From Locusta migratoria (Eukaryota > Arthropoda > Insecta > Orthoptera > Acrididae), in contig CM048745.1 of assembly GCA_026315105.1 (NCBI GenBank), positions 151,627,823-151,691,822 of the forward strand: 64,000 nt of DNA, written 5' to 3'. The notes below the pieces were generated by a model. That model searched no databases, was not told where the DNA came from, and was given only the letters and a program-made list of their open reading frames with translations. Below are positions 1 to 10,483 of this stretch, piece after piece. Each line of letters opens with the position of its first letter. Within the stretch, counting starts at the first letter, position 1. Both the position numbers and the translations under genes were made by a program.

Positions 1-479
1 AATTTTAGCATTAAATAAATTTCACTTAGACATACGGTTTTGTATTCAAAACCCCTGTTTTTTTTTTATGTTGCTATTCTGTGACAGATTCAGTTTTTAA
101 CGATTGAGATAGTGAATCCTGAAATGCAAGGGTATGCAAGTGCCGTTCTTTAACTTCCGTTGCGCAGTACGGTCTTACTAGTAACCATTTATTTTCTTGG
201 TTCATACTGCCTTGGTGGTCGTAAAAAAAGTGTCATCCGGTGAACATCGTAAATGTGGCTTTCAGACTACGGATTTAAGTGCAAATGAAGACACCTGAGA
301 CCTGTTAACGGCAATTCAGGGAACAATTTGCAGTAACACCAAAACACTTTAACAGCACCTGTAACTTTGTTTTTTTCCTAGCAAAACGATCCATTCGGCT
401 GGCTCCTAACGCCGTCAATTTCCTGTCGGAGCGCAGTTTTACACGTCGTACGGTTAGAGAAGTGCCTAAATTTAGCGAG

Positions 480-950
480 TCGCTTCCGTGAACGCACCTC
501 TACCGCCGTGTCCTGCGCCACGTCACGAGAGCTGACCGTGCCGCGCACGGGACCGTCCCGTGCGAAGAAAATAAGTTACGTCGACCGGGGGGGAAAAATG
601 TAAACAAGTGTCGGATACGGCCGGGAGAACAAAAGCGAGGGGGGGGGGAGGTGTAGAGCGCTACCGTCCTAACCAGCTGCAATTAGCTGGTGGCGGGTGG
701 GTGGGGGAGCAGGTGCAGGTCACGTGACGGCGGATCGGCGGCGGCGTGCGCGTCTCGGGCACAGGTGGGCGGCGAGATAAAAGGCGGCGGCTGCGGTCGC
801 GCGGCACATGTAGGACCACGGCACCCCCCAGGCGCGCAGCAGCTCCACAGGTCGGCCTGCCCCCTGAGCCAACGCAGTCTCGGCGCCGCGCAGACTGACG
901 CTCCGCAGGACCCAACACCTCAACACCGACCACCGCCGCCAGCGCTAGAC
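480..950 (+). promoter_or_regulatory. GC-rich promoter and 5' leader of the exon at 951
   Basis: This GC-rich, CpG-dense stretch stands out against AT-rich flanks. It holds a perfect E-box (CACGTG) at 721-726 and a TATA-like GATAAAAG at 776-783. Transcription would then be expected to start roughly at 805-812, leaving a leader of about 140 bases before the ATG at 951. The arrangement is what a Pol II core promoter of an insect gene looks like. No Inr or DPE match was scored, so the start site is an inference. Confidence 0.5.
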
Positions 951-1064
951 ATGGCTCCCAGACCAGAGCCCCTGCCGGCCACAACCATGGAGGAGCAGCA
1001 GGCTCTGCTGCTGCAACACCTCGTCGGAGGCGGACCGACCGTCCACGCCAACCACCTACCACCG
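951..1064 (+). CDS. Candidate first coding exon, unknown gene (38 codons, phase 0)
   Basis: The ATG at 951 sits in good context (G at -3, G at +4). The frame stays open for exactly 38 codons to 1064, directly before a consensus donor GTAAGC (GT at 1065-1066), so the exon ends in phase 0. A second in-frame ATG at codon 13 has a textbook ACCATGG context and could be the real start. The peptide is proline-rich at first, then has a glutamine/leucine stretch (EEQQALLLQHLVGGG) and ends NHLPP. It matches no family I recognise. A short acidic/Q-rich first exon behind a GC-rich promoter is common for insect transcription-factor genes with long introns, but that is only a guess. The reading frame runs on past the donor into repeat-like DNA, which supports splicing here. 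Confidence 0.45.
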
Positions 1065-1262
1065 GTAAGCACGCCTCTAGGGTTGGGTGTTATTGAATCC
1101 ATCATTGCTAGTGGAAACAGGACAGCGACTGGTCTAGAGTATGAAGTAAATGAGATACCAACAGCCGTATGTATAATAAAATATTTATTGTATCAAAACC
1201 AGTTTCGGCATTCCACTATGCCTTTCTTCAGGTCCCTACATCGGAGCATAATATCCATTAAG

Positions 1263-1382
1263 TAGGAATACCAAAAATTGTTTCGTGGACTTCTGTCTAC
1301 ATCGGAGCATCCCACTAAGAACACCCCACTAGTGGTATGCTCCTATGTAGACAGAAGTCCACGAAACCAGATTTGGTATCCC
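1263..1382. repeat. Short hairpin (inverted-repeat) element
   Basis: The arms at about 1263-1311 and 1334-1382 are reverse complements with a loop of about 22 bases. The outer ends read GGAATACCAAA and TTTGGTATCC, and the inner arms share ACTTCTGTCTACATCGGAGC. A partial copy of the arm sequence (TACATCGGAGCAT) also lies just upstream near 1240. The stretch 1180-1240, with its TTTCGGCATTCC wording, looks like part of the same decayed element. It is probably a MITE remnant; the family was not identified. Confidence 0.55.
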
Positions 1383-1449
1383 CAGGGCTGGCTCCAGGAA
1401 TTTTGCCGCCCCGTGCAAAAATTTCAGGCGCCTCTTTCATGTTTTACAA

Positions 1450-1862
1450 TTTTTGACGAAATACAGCGTTCAAATGAATGAAATAAAGCAAAATTTGCGA
1501 TGTTATGTATGGCTTCACTGTATTCGGTTTAGATGGAATACCAAACTGTGGCGAATGAAAATTTGTGCCCGGCCGGGATTCGAACCCGGGATCTCCTGCT
1601 TACTAGGCAGACGCATTGACCACTCCGCCACCGAGGACACAGAGACCAGCCCGACTGCAGAGGACTCTTCCCTGCAAGTCTCCCACCACACACAAATCTC
1701 CATTCGCCACGCTTTCTCTTTTCTATACCACAGCCTATTTATTCTATAATGCTCGCAGCCACAATACTGTATTCCAGCATCAGGGAGAACAGACCATGAG
1801 GTATCGAGACAATTAATTGTCGTCAGGAGCCCAGCCTCGGCTTGTATACAATTATATATATA
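1450..1862 (-). mobile_element. tRNA-like repeat, copy 1 (D type), partial
   Basis: The left arm (about 1450-1545) is a direct repeat of the left arm of the neighbouring element at 1863. The core from about 1565 to 1640 is tRNA-like on the minus strand, with a B-box (rc of GGATTCGAACCCGGG) followed by an A-box-like segment. A right-hand terminal repeat is not obvious, so this copy is probably truncated. Confidence 0.55.
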
Positions 1863-2236
1863 TTTTTGACGAAATACAGCGTTCAAATGAATGAAATAAA
1901 ACGCAATTTGCAATGTTATGGCTTCACTGTATTCGGTTTAGATGGCGTACAGGCTGTGAAATAGGACAGAGACAGTGTGGCGAATGGAGATTTGTCTGTG
2001 GCGGGAGACGTGCAGGAAAGAGTCCTCTTCAGTCGGGCTGGTCACTGTGCCCTCGGTGGCGGAGTGGTCAACGCGTCTGCTTAGTTAGCAGGAGATCCCG
2101 GGTTCGAATCCTGACCGGGCGCATATTTTCATTCGCCGCACTTTGGTATTCCATCTAAACCTAGTACAGTGAAGCCATAACAGATCGCAAATTGCGCTTT
2201 ATTTCATTAAATGAACGCTGTAATGTTGTCAAAAGT
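1863..2236 (+). mobile_element. Terminal-inverted-repeat element with tRNA-like core, copy 2 (D type)
   Basis: Arms of about 85-90 bp at 1863-1950 and 2148-2236 are inverted copies of each other; both contain ACAGCGTTCA, ATGAAATAAA and GGCTTCACTGTA. Between them is a tRNA-like sequence on the plus strand near 2055-2123: an A-box-like GTGGCGGAGTGGTCAACGCG and a B-box GGGTTCGAATCC. The combination of DNA-transposon-like terminal repeats and a Pol III type promoter is unusual. It could also be a SINE inserted into, or captured by, a MITE. Confidence 0.6.
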
Positions 2237-2740
2237 ATATATAATAGGACTTCTAAAATTTAAGTGAATGACACTGAACAAAAAGGATTGGAACCTAAAA
2301 GCTCTTGTTGGTACATGGTGCGCGTCATTCATCAATGTCGACGGTTAAAATACAAATTCAGTATAGTAGTATAGTTTCTAAAATAACACACGAGACGAGT
2401 GTCACCCAATTTTAATTAAAAAGAAAAAAATTGGACTCAAAAATGATATACCGATGTCACGCAATGCCCCTGGAACGTCAGTAAATAAAGAACTAATAAA
2501 CAGATTTTCGAAACTGTTTCTTCTGCACCATCATACAGTGAAGCTGTATAAAAATCTTAAATGTGCGGTTAGCAATAAAATACAAGCATACAAACCAAAT
2601 GAAAGAGATGTTGAGTGAATAGTTCCCAACACTAGATAGAAACCAGTATTGATAATAAATCAGTACCAGTAGATTACAAGTAAAATACGTCATCACTTCA
2701 GCGTTTTGCACGTTCCTGAACTACCACAGTCATCCAACCT
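2237..2740. other. No recognisable feature
   Basis: AT-rich single-copy-looking DNA with only short chance ORFs. I see no motif I can support. Confidence 0.5.
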
Positions 2741-2749
2741 GAGATGGGG

Positions 2750-2880
2750 GACTTAGAACTCCTCACATCGATGAGAGGTGAAGGAAACGCAGACAGAAAA
2801 ATCCATGATCCGACCGGATTTCGAACCTGCGATTCCTCCGCATACAGTCTAGCGCTTTACCCCGACATCACGAACCTTTA
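2750..2880 (-). repeat. Degenerate tRNA-like SINE remnant
   Basis: On the minus strand a weak B-box (GGTTCGAAATCC) follows an A-box-like stretch. No 3' body or target duplication was found, so this is a low-confidence SINE head. From 2880 to 3540 I see nothing recognisable. Confidence 0.3.
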
Positions 2881-3540
2881 CAGTACTTGTCGACCAAACC
2901 GTCCCAGAGTGGCTTACCTCAGACTTAAACACTTATCCTTCTCTATCATCCCTGAAAAATTCTATCATAAATTAATCTTCCTGTGTGTTACATCCAAATT
3001 TACGTGGTAGTCATCCACTTCCTCGATAGAGGTTTCATCGCCATGAATCCTATGAATCAGTGTACAGGAAATATTCCACGAAATGAGTATACACACCATC
3101 AGTTAAACGAGCAGAGATATGACCGGGGAAAATAAACTGCCGAAAGTGGCAAGCAAATACTGAATCTTACGGACTAAAATTCCGAGAATAACCTAGCAAA
3201 CGACCAAACAGTGGTGCCAAGTTACTTACGATTACAGACAATTTCTCCAAGAAGTCTCTTCGAAAATAGCACACCGTCAAACACGGTAGCTTAGCATTTA
3301 GTGTCAGTGATACATTTTGGATAAAATGAGGAATCCAGAAGAGTAAAAAATGAAGTTAGCAAAGAAGTGTAGTTTTTAAGTAGCCTTCACAGAGCACTCA
3401 AATTTAGTAAAACATATCTAGTAACGGCATTGATTGATTTTCTCAGGGAAGCCAAAACAGTCGTGGTCCAACACGCCACTGCCCGCATCGAAACTAAGTG
3501 TATTGTTCGGTATCGCTCCCTGTATATCTAGTAAAGCCAA

Positions 3541-4235
3541 CCAATGCCCTTGAACAGTGCAGGGAGTCACTTTACCAGTTCTTTATTAGACACAATTTCT
3601 TCGGGCCTGGTTGGCCCAAATGTTCTGTGCCTTTTACTCTCCAATGCAATGCATTCGAAGATTAGATGTGATGCAGTTTCATCACCGTCATCACAGATCC
3701 TACATTTAGGGTCCCCTTCTGTTATTCCCATTGTATGTAGGTGTTTTTTGAAATTCCCATGGCCTGTCAGCAACCATAAGTCTAATTCTCCTGTTCAGGC
3801 CCAGGATTGCAGAGCTTCTTTTAAAACATGGCTTTGGCATCATTAACTTGCCATGTTTTTGTTGATGGACTTTGGTCCAATATTCTACGTGCTGTCTTCT
3901 GAGCCAGTTACGTAGCTCCAATTTGATCATTGCCTTGGTGATTGTCAGGACAGGTTCGGGTCCAATAAATGGAGTCTCTGCCCCCATCCTGGCTAATCTG
4001 TCGGCATGTTCGTTGCCACTGATCCCCGAGTGGCCAGGGACCCGCAATAGGTTTTCTCAATTGCTTTCCCCTAGCTCCACCAGAACCCTGTGACATTCTG
4101 CAACAATTTTAGACCTTGTTGCAGGAGCTGCCAGTAATCTCAGGGCTGCCTGGCTGTCTGAATAGATGTAGATGCTACGATCTTTGTAGCACCTACGCAA
4201 ATTCTCCTCCGCACACGCCGTGATGGCAGAACGGC
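3541..4235 (-). pseudogene. 3' end of a non-LTR retrotransposon with RNase H (R1/LOA/I-like), broken
   Basis: Read on the minus strand, the segment from about 4235 down encodes the end of an RNase H domain: IYIYSDSQAALRLL with the catalytic-region Asp, then VPGHSGISGNEHADRLA, the classic RNase H C-terminal motif. It is followed by a terminal zinc-binding motif (CRICDDGDETASHLIFEC) near 3640-3710. RNase H plus a terminal CCHC-like motif is typical of I/R1/LOA-type LINEs. The reading frame is broken by a stop just before VPGHSG (about 4048) and shifts again between the RNase H and Cys-rich parts. Endonuclease and RT domains are absent, so this is a 5'-truncated dead copy. Confidence 0.75.
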
Positions 4236-4800
4236 ATTAGTACTAGTGATGTATTTCAGAGGTTAACAAGAATTTCCTTGCAAGGAAAATCAGTGTTTGT
4301 CCCTTTCATGTTTTGCAAGTTTCAGAATTCACTAATCCAAGCGCTTTCCAGCCCCGTCTGCTTGTGCTCAACACAATTCACGTGCCATAAAACGTGCTGC
4401 ACAGAAGCGCAAATATTTGTGTTTTGAAGTGAACGTGTTGCGCAACGTCTCTCTTAGAGCCACGCGAGATTCACTCTGGCAACTCGTGCTCGGTTCACGT
4501 CTTTACTAACACTATCTGTGTCGGCGAAAAAAACTGTAGTTCAATGTAGCATACAAAGAAGAAAACTGAAATAAAGCGCTAAGATACAGTCTCATCTAGA
4601 ACTCAATTCCATTGTAGTTCACAAGTTCCAAACTCTGCTTCCTTACAGGATAGGGTTGCTAGATGTAGGAGATACTGCCGAACCTAGATATGGTATCTGA
4701 TCTCCTAATTGTTTTGTCCACTGTAATCCAAGAAATTAAAATGCACAGTTCAAAATGTAACCAAAACGTACGTTTTGCTAACACAGTGCTTTATTCTCTC
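4236..4800. other. No recognisable feature
   Basis: Mostly AT-rich sequence without open frames, SINE bodies or clear repeats. Confidence 0.45.
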
Positions 4801-4807
4801 AAGATGG

Positions 4808-4897
4808 GCCGCGGCGGAGTGGCCGAGCGCATTGAGGCGCTATGCTCCGATTCTCGAGGCCGTTCCCCGTCGAGGATTCTAATCCACTCCCGAGCAT
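4808..4897 (+). mobile_element. SINE head, separated from its tail by a Harbinger-like insertion
   Basis: The type II tRNA-like head starts GCCGCGGCGGAGTGGCCGAG and runs to CCGAGCAT. The expected body does not follow. Instead a Harbinger-like element begins at 4898, and a SINE-like tail resumes at 7411 (CGCAGTTAAGTCCCATAAGC). The B-box is mutated (GATTCTAATCC). Confidence 0.65.
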
Positions 4898-7410
4898 GGT
4901 CGGTTTGTCAATGTCTCGTTAAGTTCCAGTTAAAATTTTAACTTGTCGTTAGCAAAGAATTGCGTTTGTCAATGTTTCGTTATGAGTTAACCTGACGTTA
5001 AAAGACCTCAAACTGGCCGTTAAGTTAACGAGTAGAATTCTGCTCGTTACACGGATAACGACCAGTTAAGTGAGACTCTGTACTGTATGAAAATGACAGG
5101 ATTCCAAAGCGCTAAAATACCGCAATATTCATACGATAAAGACCGATTTATGGGACAAAATAGCAGAAACACTGTATGTATGAAAAACTAATGTGGAAAG
5201 CAGCTTTTATTGGAAAATTGTACAGTCATATTCCTCGCCCCATCCATGTAAATAGCGGTTAGATGACTTTGATATATTGCAGATACGTAACATAACCTTA
5301 AAATTATTGTTGCTATATCAAAATACAAACTTTCAGGTAACGGCTAGTGAAGTGAGAATAGGTATGATGAAAATGGCTGTATTAAGAGATTTGGTTGACA
5401 ATGAAGACGATGTCAATGTTTTGGACGATCTAGAAGCCATTGCCTAAATATGGCATCCTAGACGTATTTATCAGTTAAGCGATGATGCAGAATTTGTTAC
5501 GCGATTTCGTCTTCGAAAGGCCACTGTGGAAACGCTTGTGATGATACTCTTAATTTTTATAAGGTTATGTTATACTCGTTTGCTATGGATATTTAAAAGG
5601 GTTTTTATTTTTTACTTTTATTGTAAAAACACTTTATAAAAAAATATGTACTGAATGGAAGGAATTTGATTTCTTACTACTTTCGGTAAAATATTTGTTA
5701 CTATGTTTCAAGTTCAAAGCTAGCTCAGTCAGGTAAAATTTTAGTTAAAGGCCCACAGTTGGCATGAGTATCATTACAACACAGCTCCATATAATTCGTG
5801 ATCAAATGATTTTTAGTTTTATTTTTAAGTTAGTATTTAACAAAGTTATATGGAACCTATCACCCTGCATTTATTCCGATTTCGAAAATACTGAAATATG
5901 ATTATAGTAAAATTCTAGCCTTATACATGGCTTGAATATCTATACAGCATCATTGAATGTAGTAACAGGTCCCTGATAAGTTAACTGATTCTTACGAAAA
6001 ATATTCTTAAATAGTTCCAATATCACTGACATCTTATTTCTGAATGAAAACTTATTAAATACCACTTCCCCTTTTATGTTTAGAAAACTTTCACTTGGAA
6101 AACACTGTCCTTACTTAGCCACAGATTTCAGTCACTATTTTAGTTTCTTACTTACGAACCTTGAGATTGCCACTGAAGTCCAGGAAGGCTGAAAAATTAT
6201 ATTAAAGTCTTTTCCTATCTTATACCTCCCTTCCCTGATTTCCAATAATTATTACATTACATTTTGCCGCGTAATCTTTGGGGCGTTTGGCAATCTCGAT
6301 CGTTGACCATTGGCAGCATCCGCTGGTAACATTTTAGCTGAAACTTCTCACATACACTTTTAAACGTAATAATTGGGTGATTTAAGTCCAGATGATGTAA
6401 ATGTCAGTTTAAAATATATCGTTATATTTTGTATCACTTTTAAAATAATTCAGATTACACACCTTTTTACATAGTTGGTTCCATTATCGTACATTAAAGA
6501 AACAATCTAACAGCGCTTTCACTATCGCAAGCACAGGACAAGCACAAGACAAGATCAGCCCGATTCTCTTTATTACATCTCACTGTATAGTAATTATTTA
6601 CAAAGACCACAATAATTATGATTGTCCATTTGCAATCATTATTCTCTGTGCGTCACATGAATTTCTCTGGTTACAAGCATCGTATACACTAGTGGCACGT
6701 CGAAACACTTCATTGCTTACAACAAAAGTTTATTCATCACGAACAACAGTCAAAAATTGGAAGGACATCACACGCTGCATGAAAAACTCCATGACCATCT
6801 GAAAACTCCAACAAATAGTTGGAGTTCTGTCGTAATAGATAACAGTATTAATTCAGTATTTACTGACGGTTGTTGCGCCTAGTGTAAGGCCTAAAATGGG
6901 ATTTCTTCCTCCGATCTACAGGAACAGTGCACTTTCGCCTATGTGTAAGTTATTGCTTGCACTAAGTTACTATGCACTTGGCAGTATGTTCATTGCCATA
7001 GGGGACTTGGCTGGTGTCTGCAAAACGTCTGCTTGGAAAGTTGTTCGGAGGTAACAGTCAGTCCAATGTATCCTTATATTTCTCTACTAAGGACACAGGA
7101 CTCTCGCACTCACTTCTTTAAAACTGGAGCTTCTTTCACGTTTGTTTTCCACAGCGACAAATAACTGTGCTAACCTCTTCCATACTAGTCAAATATGGCG
7201 AACAGCTGTTTATTCAAACGGCACTTTTATTTGTTTCTATTGCCAAGATAGTCGAAATATATTGTACCTTCTGGCTTTCTCCAGGTCAGCAAACGAGAGG
7301 TATATCTGGCAATGACAAACGCAATGCACTTAACGGACATATTTAACAGGACGTTAAAGGCATCTTCTCGTTATTACCGAAAGGTTAACGAGAGATGAAC
7401 GAACCGGCCC
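4898..7410 (+). mobile_element. PIF/Harbinger-like DNA transposon, defective
   Basis: Imperfect terminal inverted repeats of about 25 bp mark the ends: GGTCGGTTTGTC at 4898 and, on the opposite strand, GGCCGGTTCGTT ending at 7409-7410, about 20 of 25 bases alike and both running into TCTCGTTAA. Subterminal CGTTAA and AACGAG words recur at both ends. Inside, 5364-5560 encodes a Harbinger-type transposase N-terminus. The rest (5600-7300) is AT-rich without a recognisable DDE domain, so it appears eroded or internally replaced. I could not confirm the 3-bp target duplication expected of the family. Confidence 0.6.
5364..5560 (+). pseudogene. Harbinger-like transposase N-terminal fragment
   Basis: The frame opens with ATG at 5364 and has an in-frame TAA at 5445-5447. 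It continues after the stop with RRIYQLSDDAEFVTRFRLRK and then ATVETLVMIL. The pattern of an aromatic residue and Asp pair followed by (E)F..RFR(L/M)(R/K)K.TV..L matches the start of PIF/Harbinger (HARBI1-like) transposases from memory. The catalytic DDE region is not found downstream. It is a non-functional relic within the element at 4898-7410. Confidence 0.55.
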
Positions 7411-7470
7411 TTATTATAAGGTAGTTTTAGAGACATGTCCCGCAGTTAAGTCCCATAAGCTTAACCCTAC
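7411..7470 (+). mobile_element. SINE tail resuming after the Harbinger-like insertion
   Basis: The sequence contains CGCAGTTAAGTCCCATAAGC, the 3' body of the SINE family common in this window, in the same orientation as the orphan head at 4808. Together they indicate one SINE split by a 2.5-kb insertion. Confidence 0.6.
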
Positions 7471-7614
7471 ACTGCATAAATTTTTATTTTGGCGATTATA
7501 TATTATATCCGCTGGAGCACTCTTTGTTGCATTTCTCCTCAATTCATGACTGCGTTGTCTTCTTTGGAGGAAACAACTAAATGCTTAGAACAGACTCCAA
7601 TGTATACATAATTA

Positions 7615-8273
7615 AGAAACTTTCACATAGTTAAAAATTAGGTGTTAATTTGTAATAGTCTGAATGAAAGTCCTTGGTCCACTTGAGCTGTTATTTTATT
7701 GGAGTCGCACAACCGGTTTCGGAACCTAGAGTTGCATCTTCAGGCGCTTTTTTAAAAGTTTTCCATGTAAGTCATTTGTTATGAACAACTGGGTTAATGG
7801 TGAGGTCAGACCGCAAGCACCTTCGCTCTCTTCGTCAAAAACATAAAAGGAAGTCTACCGTGCGGTTCTTGTCATTTGTGGTAATCAGTTTAGTAAAATT
7901 TGTTTGGCCTGTGACATAAGGCGACGTGATTGTGGTCAGCTCCATCAAGATGATCAAAAATTGCTTTTCCGTCCTGGGCGGAAGTACAAATCTGAAGTGA
8001 CAGATCACCATGTATATCGGCCTCTAGACTAAAGCCGACTGGCTGTGGTTCGAGGGGGTGCTAGGTGTGACCTCACCATTAACCCCGTTATCCATCACAA
8101 ATGACTTATATGGAAAACTTTTTAAAAAAGCGCCTGAAGATGCAACTGTGTGTTGCGAAACCGGTTGTGCGGGTCTTCACGACTCCAATAAAATAACAGC
8201 TCAAGTGGACCAAGGACTTTCATTCAGACTATTACAATTTTAACACCTAATTTTTAACTGTGTGAAAGTTTCT
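7615..8273. mobile_element. Long-TIR MITE/foldback element with TA target site
   Basis: Two arms of about 205-220 bp (7615-7825 and 8052-8273) are inverted copies at roughly 90% identity by eye. Shared words include AGTCCTTGGTCCACTTGAGC and GTTGCATCTTCAGGCGC. The termini are AAGAAACTTTCAC and its complement, flanked by TA on both sides (7613-7614 and 8274-8275), which suggests a Tc1/mariner-type 2-bp target duplication. The centre (7826-8051) has no transposase. The small plus-strand ORF at 8058-8243 is a by-product of the arm. Confidence 0.7.
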
Positions 8274-8404
8274 TAATCTATATCTATAAATGTTAATGTC
8301 TGAACCGCAAGACATAAAGAGCTAAAAATTTGCACAGTTACTAATGTCTCGTGGAAGGGTTTAGGCACGGTTTTATGGCGATCGGATAGCTTTTTATCTA
8401 TATA

Positions 8405-8474
<70 letters not shown>

Positions 8475-8620
8475 TCTACTCGGTGTACGCTTATCACGTC
8501 CGAACGCTAAGACGCAGAGACTTAAATATTTGTGAAGTTACTAATTTATACCTGAGGAAGATTTTATAGCGATGTGATAGATATTAATAAATTGAAGAAT
8601 ATAACGCGAAATGCGGAACA
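8274..8620. repeat. Repeat with (TG)n microsatellite
   Basis: A (TG)n run of 60 bases occupies 8411-8470. It is flanked on the left by GAACCGCAAGACATAAAGAG and on the right by a related phrase with GTCCGAACGCTAAGACGCAG, so the microsatellite grew inside a repeated element. The wording resembles non-coding ends of insect Helitrons, but no Helitron terminus was verified. From 8620 to 9480 I see no supportable feature. Confidence 0.4.
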
Positions 8621-9485
8621 GTAATTACTCTTTGAAAGTTATATTTAATCTTTGAAAATGGTTTCATTGGTTGCAAGGTGCTTGAGGGTTGATAATAATA
8701 AAAGAGTGGAGTATATTGGGATGGAAAGTTATCGGTGTATTTAAAATTCTACGTGTGTAGGTGTTAATATTTCACTCTGCAGCGAAAACTACAGAACGCA
8801 AACGAATGGTCTGTGTGTAATTGTTTGTCCGAAGTCTCCCGTTGTACACCATAGCAGTTCCATGCCGATAGCTGCAAGGGCGTGGAAGATATGGTTGTTG
8901 AAAGCCGTCAAATTATAAAAAAAATTTCGGACTGAAGGCCTGCGATGACGTTTGCGACTATGTAGGAAGGAGGTTACATACAGCGAAACGTGATGCCACA
9001 GACCATATCTATTCAGCTCTTTCTCTGTAAGGATAAGCACACCAATATAAGAATAAATAAATAAAGCAGTAAAAAAGAAATTTCTTTTAATACATCTGTT
9101 TTTAAAAAAAATCGATTTGACGTTTCGCGCATTATCTATCACAATCAACCAACACGCGAGCGGAGCTGCGGGTTTAAGCTAGTTATGTATAGATATTTTA
9201 GCTGTGGTTGCCCGTCATACACAGTTTTTTCCAATGTATACGATATGCATGGTGTTGCTATTTGCCAACAAGAAGTATGTCTGAAAAACTAATAAAATTT
9301 TGCGTTGCCAAACAGCAGCACCATGCAGTGTAGGGTTAACAAACATTCGAACTTTTTCTTTTTTTTCCTCCTCACTATAACAAACATCGCGCATGTGTAC
9401 TAAATTTTGCCGCATTGATGTGCAGCAGAGTTTCCTTTCTGTATACTCCCTATTTCGTCAATTGGCAACTGTACTCGCTTCCGCC

Positions 9486-9500
9486 GCCCCCCCCCCCCCC
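9486..9500 (+). repeat. Poly-C tract
   Basis: Homopolymer C run of about 15 bases in a GC-poor setting. The nearby minus-strand ORF (9450-9953) is an artefact of this and the GA repeat below. Confidence 0.8.
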
Positions 9501-9752
9501 TCCTCGTACCCGAAAGTGAGTTAACACTGCACTCCCAACGCGCAAGAAGAATAAATTACTTACGCTGCTGACAGCGTGTTGCAGAATAACAGTACGGAAG
9601 CTGATGTGCTGCAGAGCTGGGGGTTCCGCCAGTCCACAAGAGTCGCGAAACTCCCAGTGAATTTCTGCAACCTCGCGACTGCAGCGCTGCCAAGCGGCTG
9701 GGTCGTAAAAACATACCGCGGAACGATTGAGTAATGAATGTGTATTTGGAGT

Positions 9753-9799
9753 CAGTGGCGTAACTATGGGGGGGGATGAGGGGGATAGAACCCCCCCCC

Positions 9800-9830
<31 letters not shown>

Positions 9831-10052
9831 GAGAGAGAGATGGGGGGAGTGGGGAAGAAATCGTATAACAGCAATCTGGTAAAGGTAAAGATTTAAAACT
9901 TGGGGTGTTTTACCATAATCTTTCATTCGAAGGGAGTGAATTAGTTTCTTCAACGGGAGTGGTAGATGGTAGTCTGTCTGGAAACTGCCTAAATTTTGCT
10001 CGTCAAGCAGATCTATCCCCCCCCCCCCCCACAGCCAAGTCCTAGTTACGCC
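9753..10052. mobile_element. Small hAT-like element with CAGTGGCGTAACTA ends
   Basis: The left end CAGTGGCGTAACTATGG at 9753 is mirrored at the right by TAGTTACGCCAC ending near 10054. CAGTGGCG-type termini are usual for hAT elements. Inside are a G/C homopolymer pair and a (GA)n run at 9800-9840. No clean 8-bp target duplication was seen, so the ends may be slightly eroded. From 10055 to 10480 nothing else is recognisable. Confidence 0.5.
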
Positions 10053-10483
10053 ACCTTCGTATTTACGAGCTTTTGTGGCGTTATAAATTGTAGCAACTAA
10101 TAATTCGGAAATCTCTCATTTGCAAAGGTTGCTCAGAAGTAAGAGAATAATATTACGAAAACAGGTGTTCATTTATGGTTGTCAGACATAGAAGTAAATC
10201 TTTAATAATTCACACAGGGCGAAACTTCAGTTCTTAATCGGAATCGCAAACACTAGGCCTCTATTTCATAATATTACTGCTGTATAAAAAAAAAACGTCT
10301 TAACGCTTCCAACAGCAGTTAACCAACTATTTCGGTAGAGCCTGCTTAGTTTTGTACCTCAATTTCACAAACATTATAGACTTGTATACCAACATACTTT
10401 GGCGGTAACCAGCTTGTTTGATGAAGTGAATGTGTAGCTACAAATAAATAATATGTCCATGTACAAACTGTTAATATTAGTTA

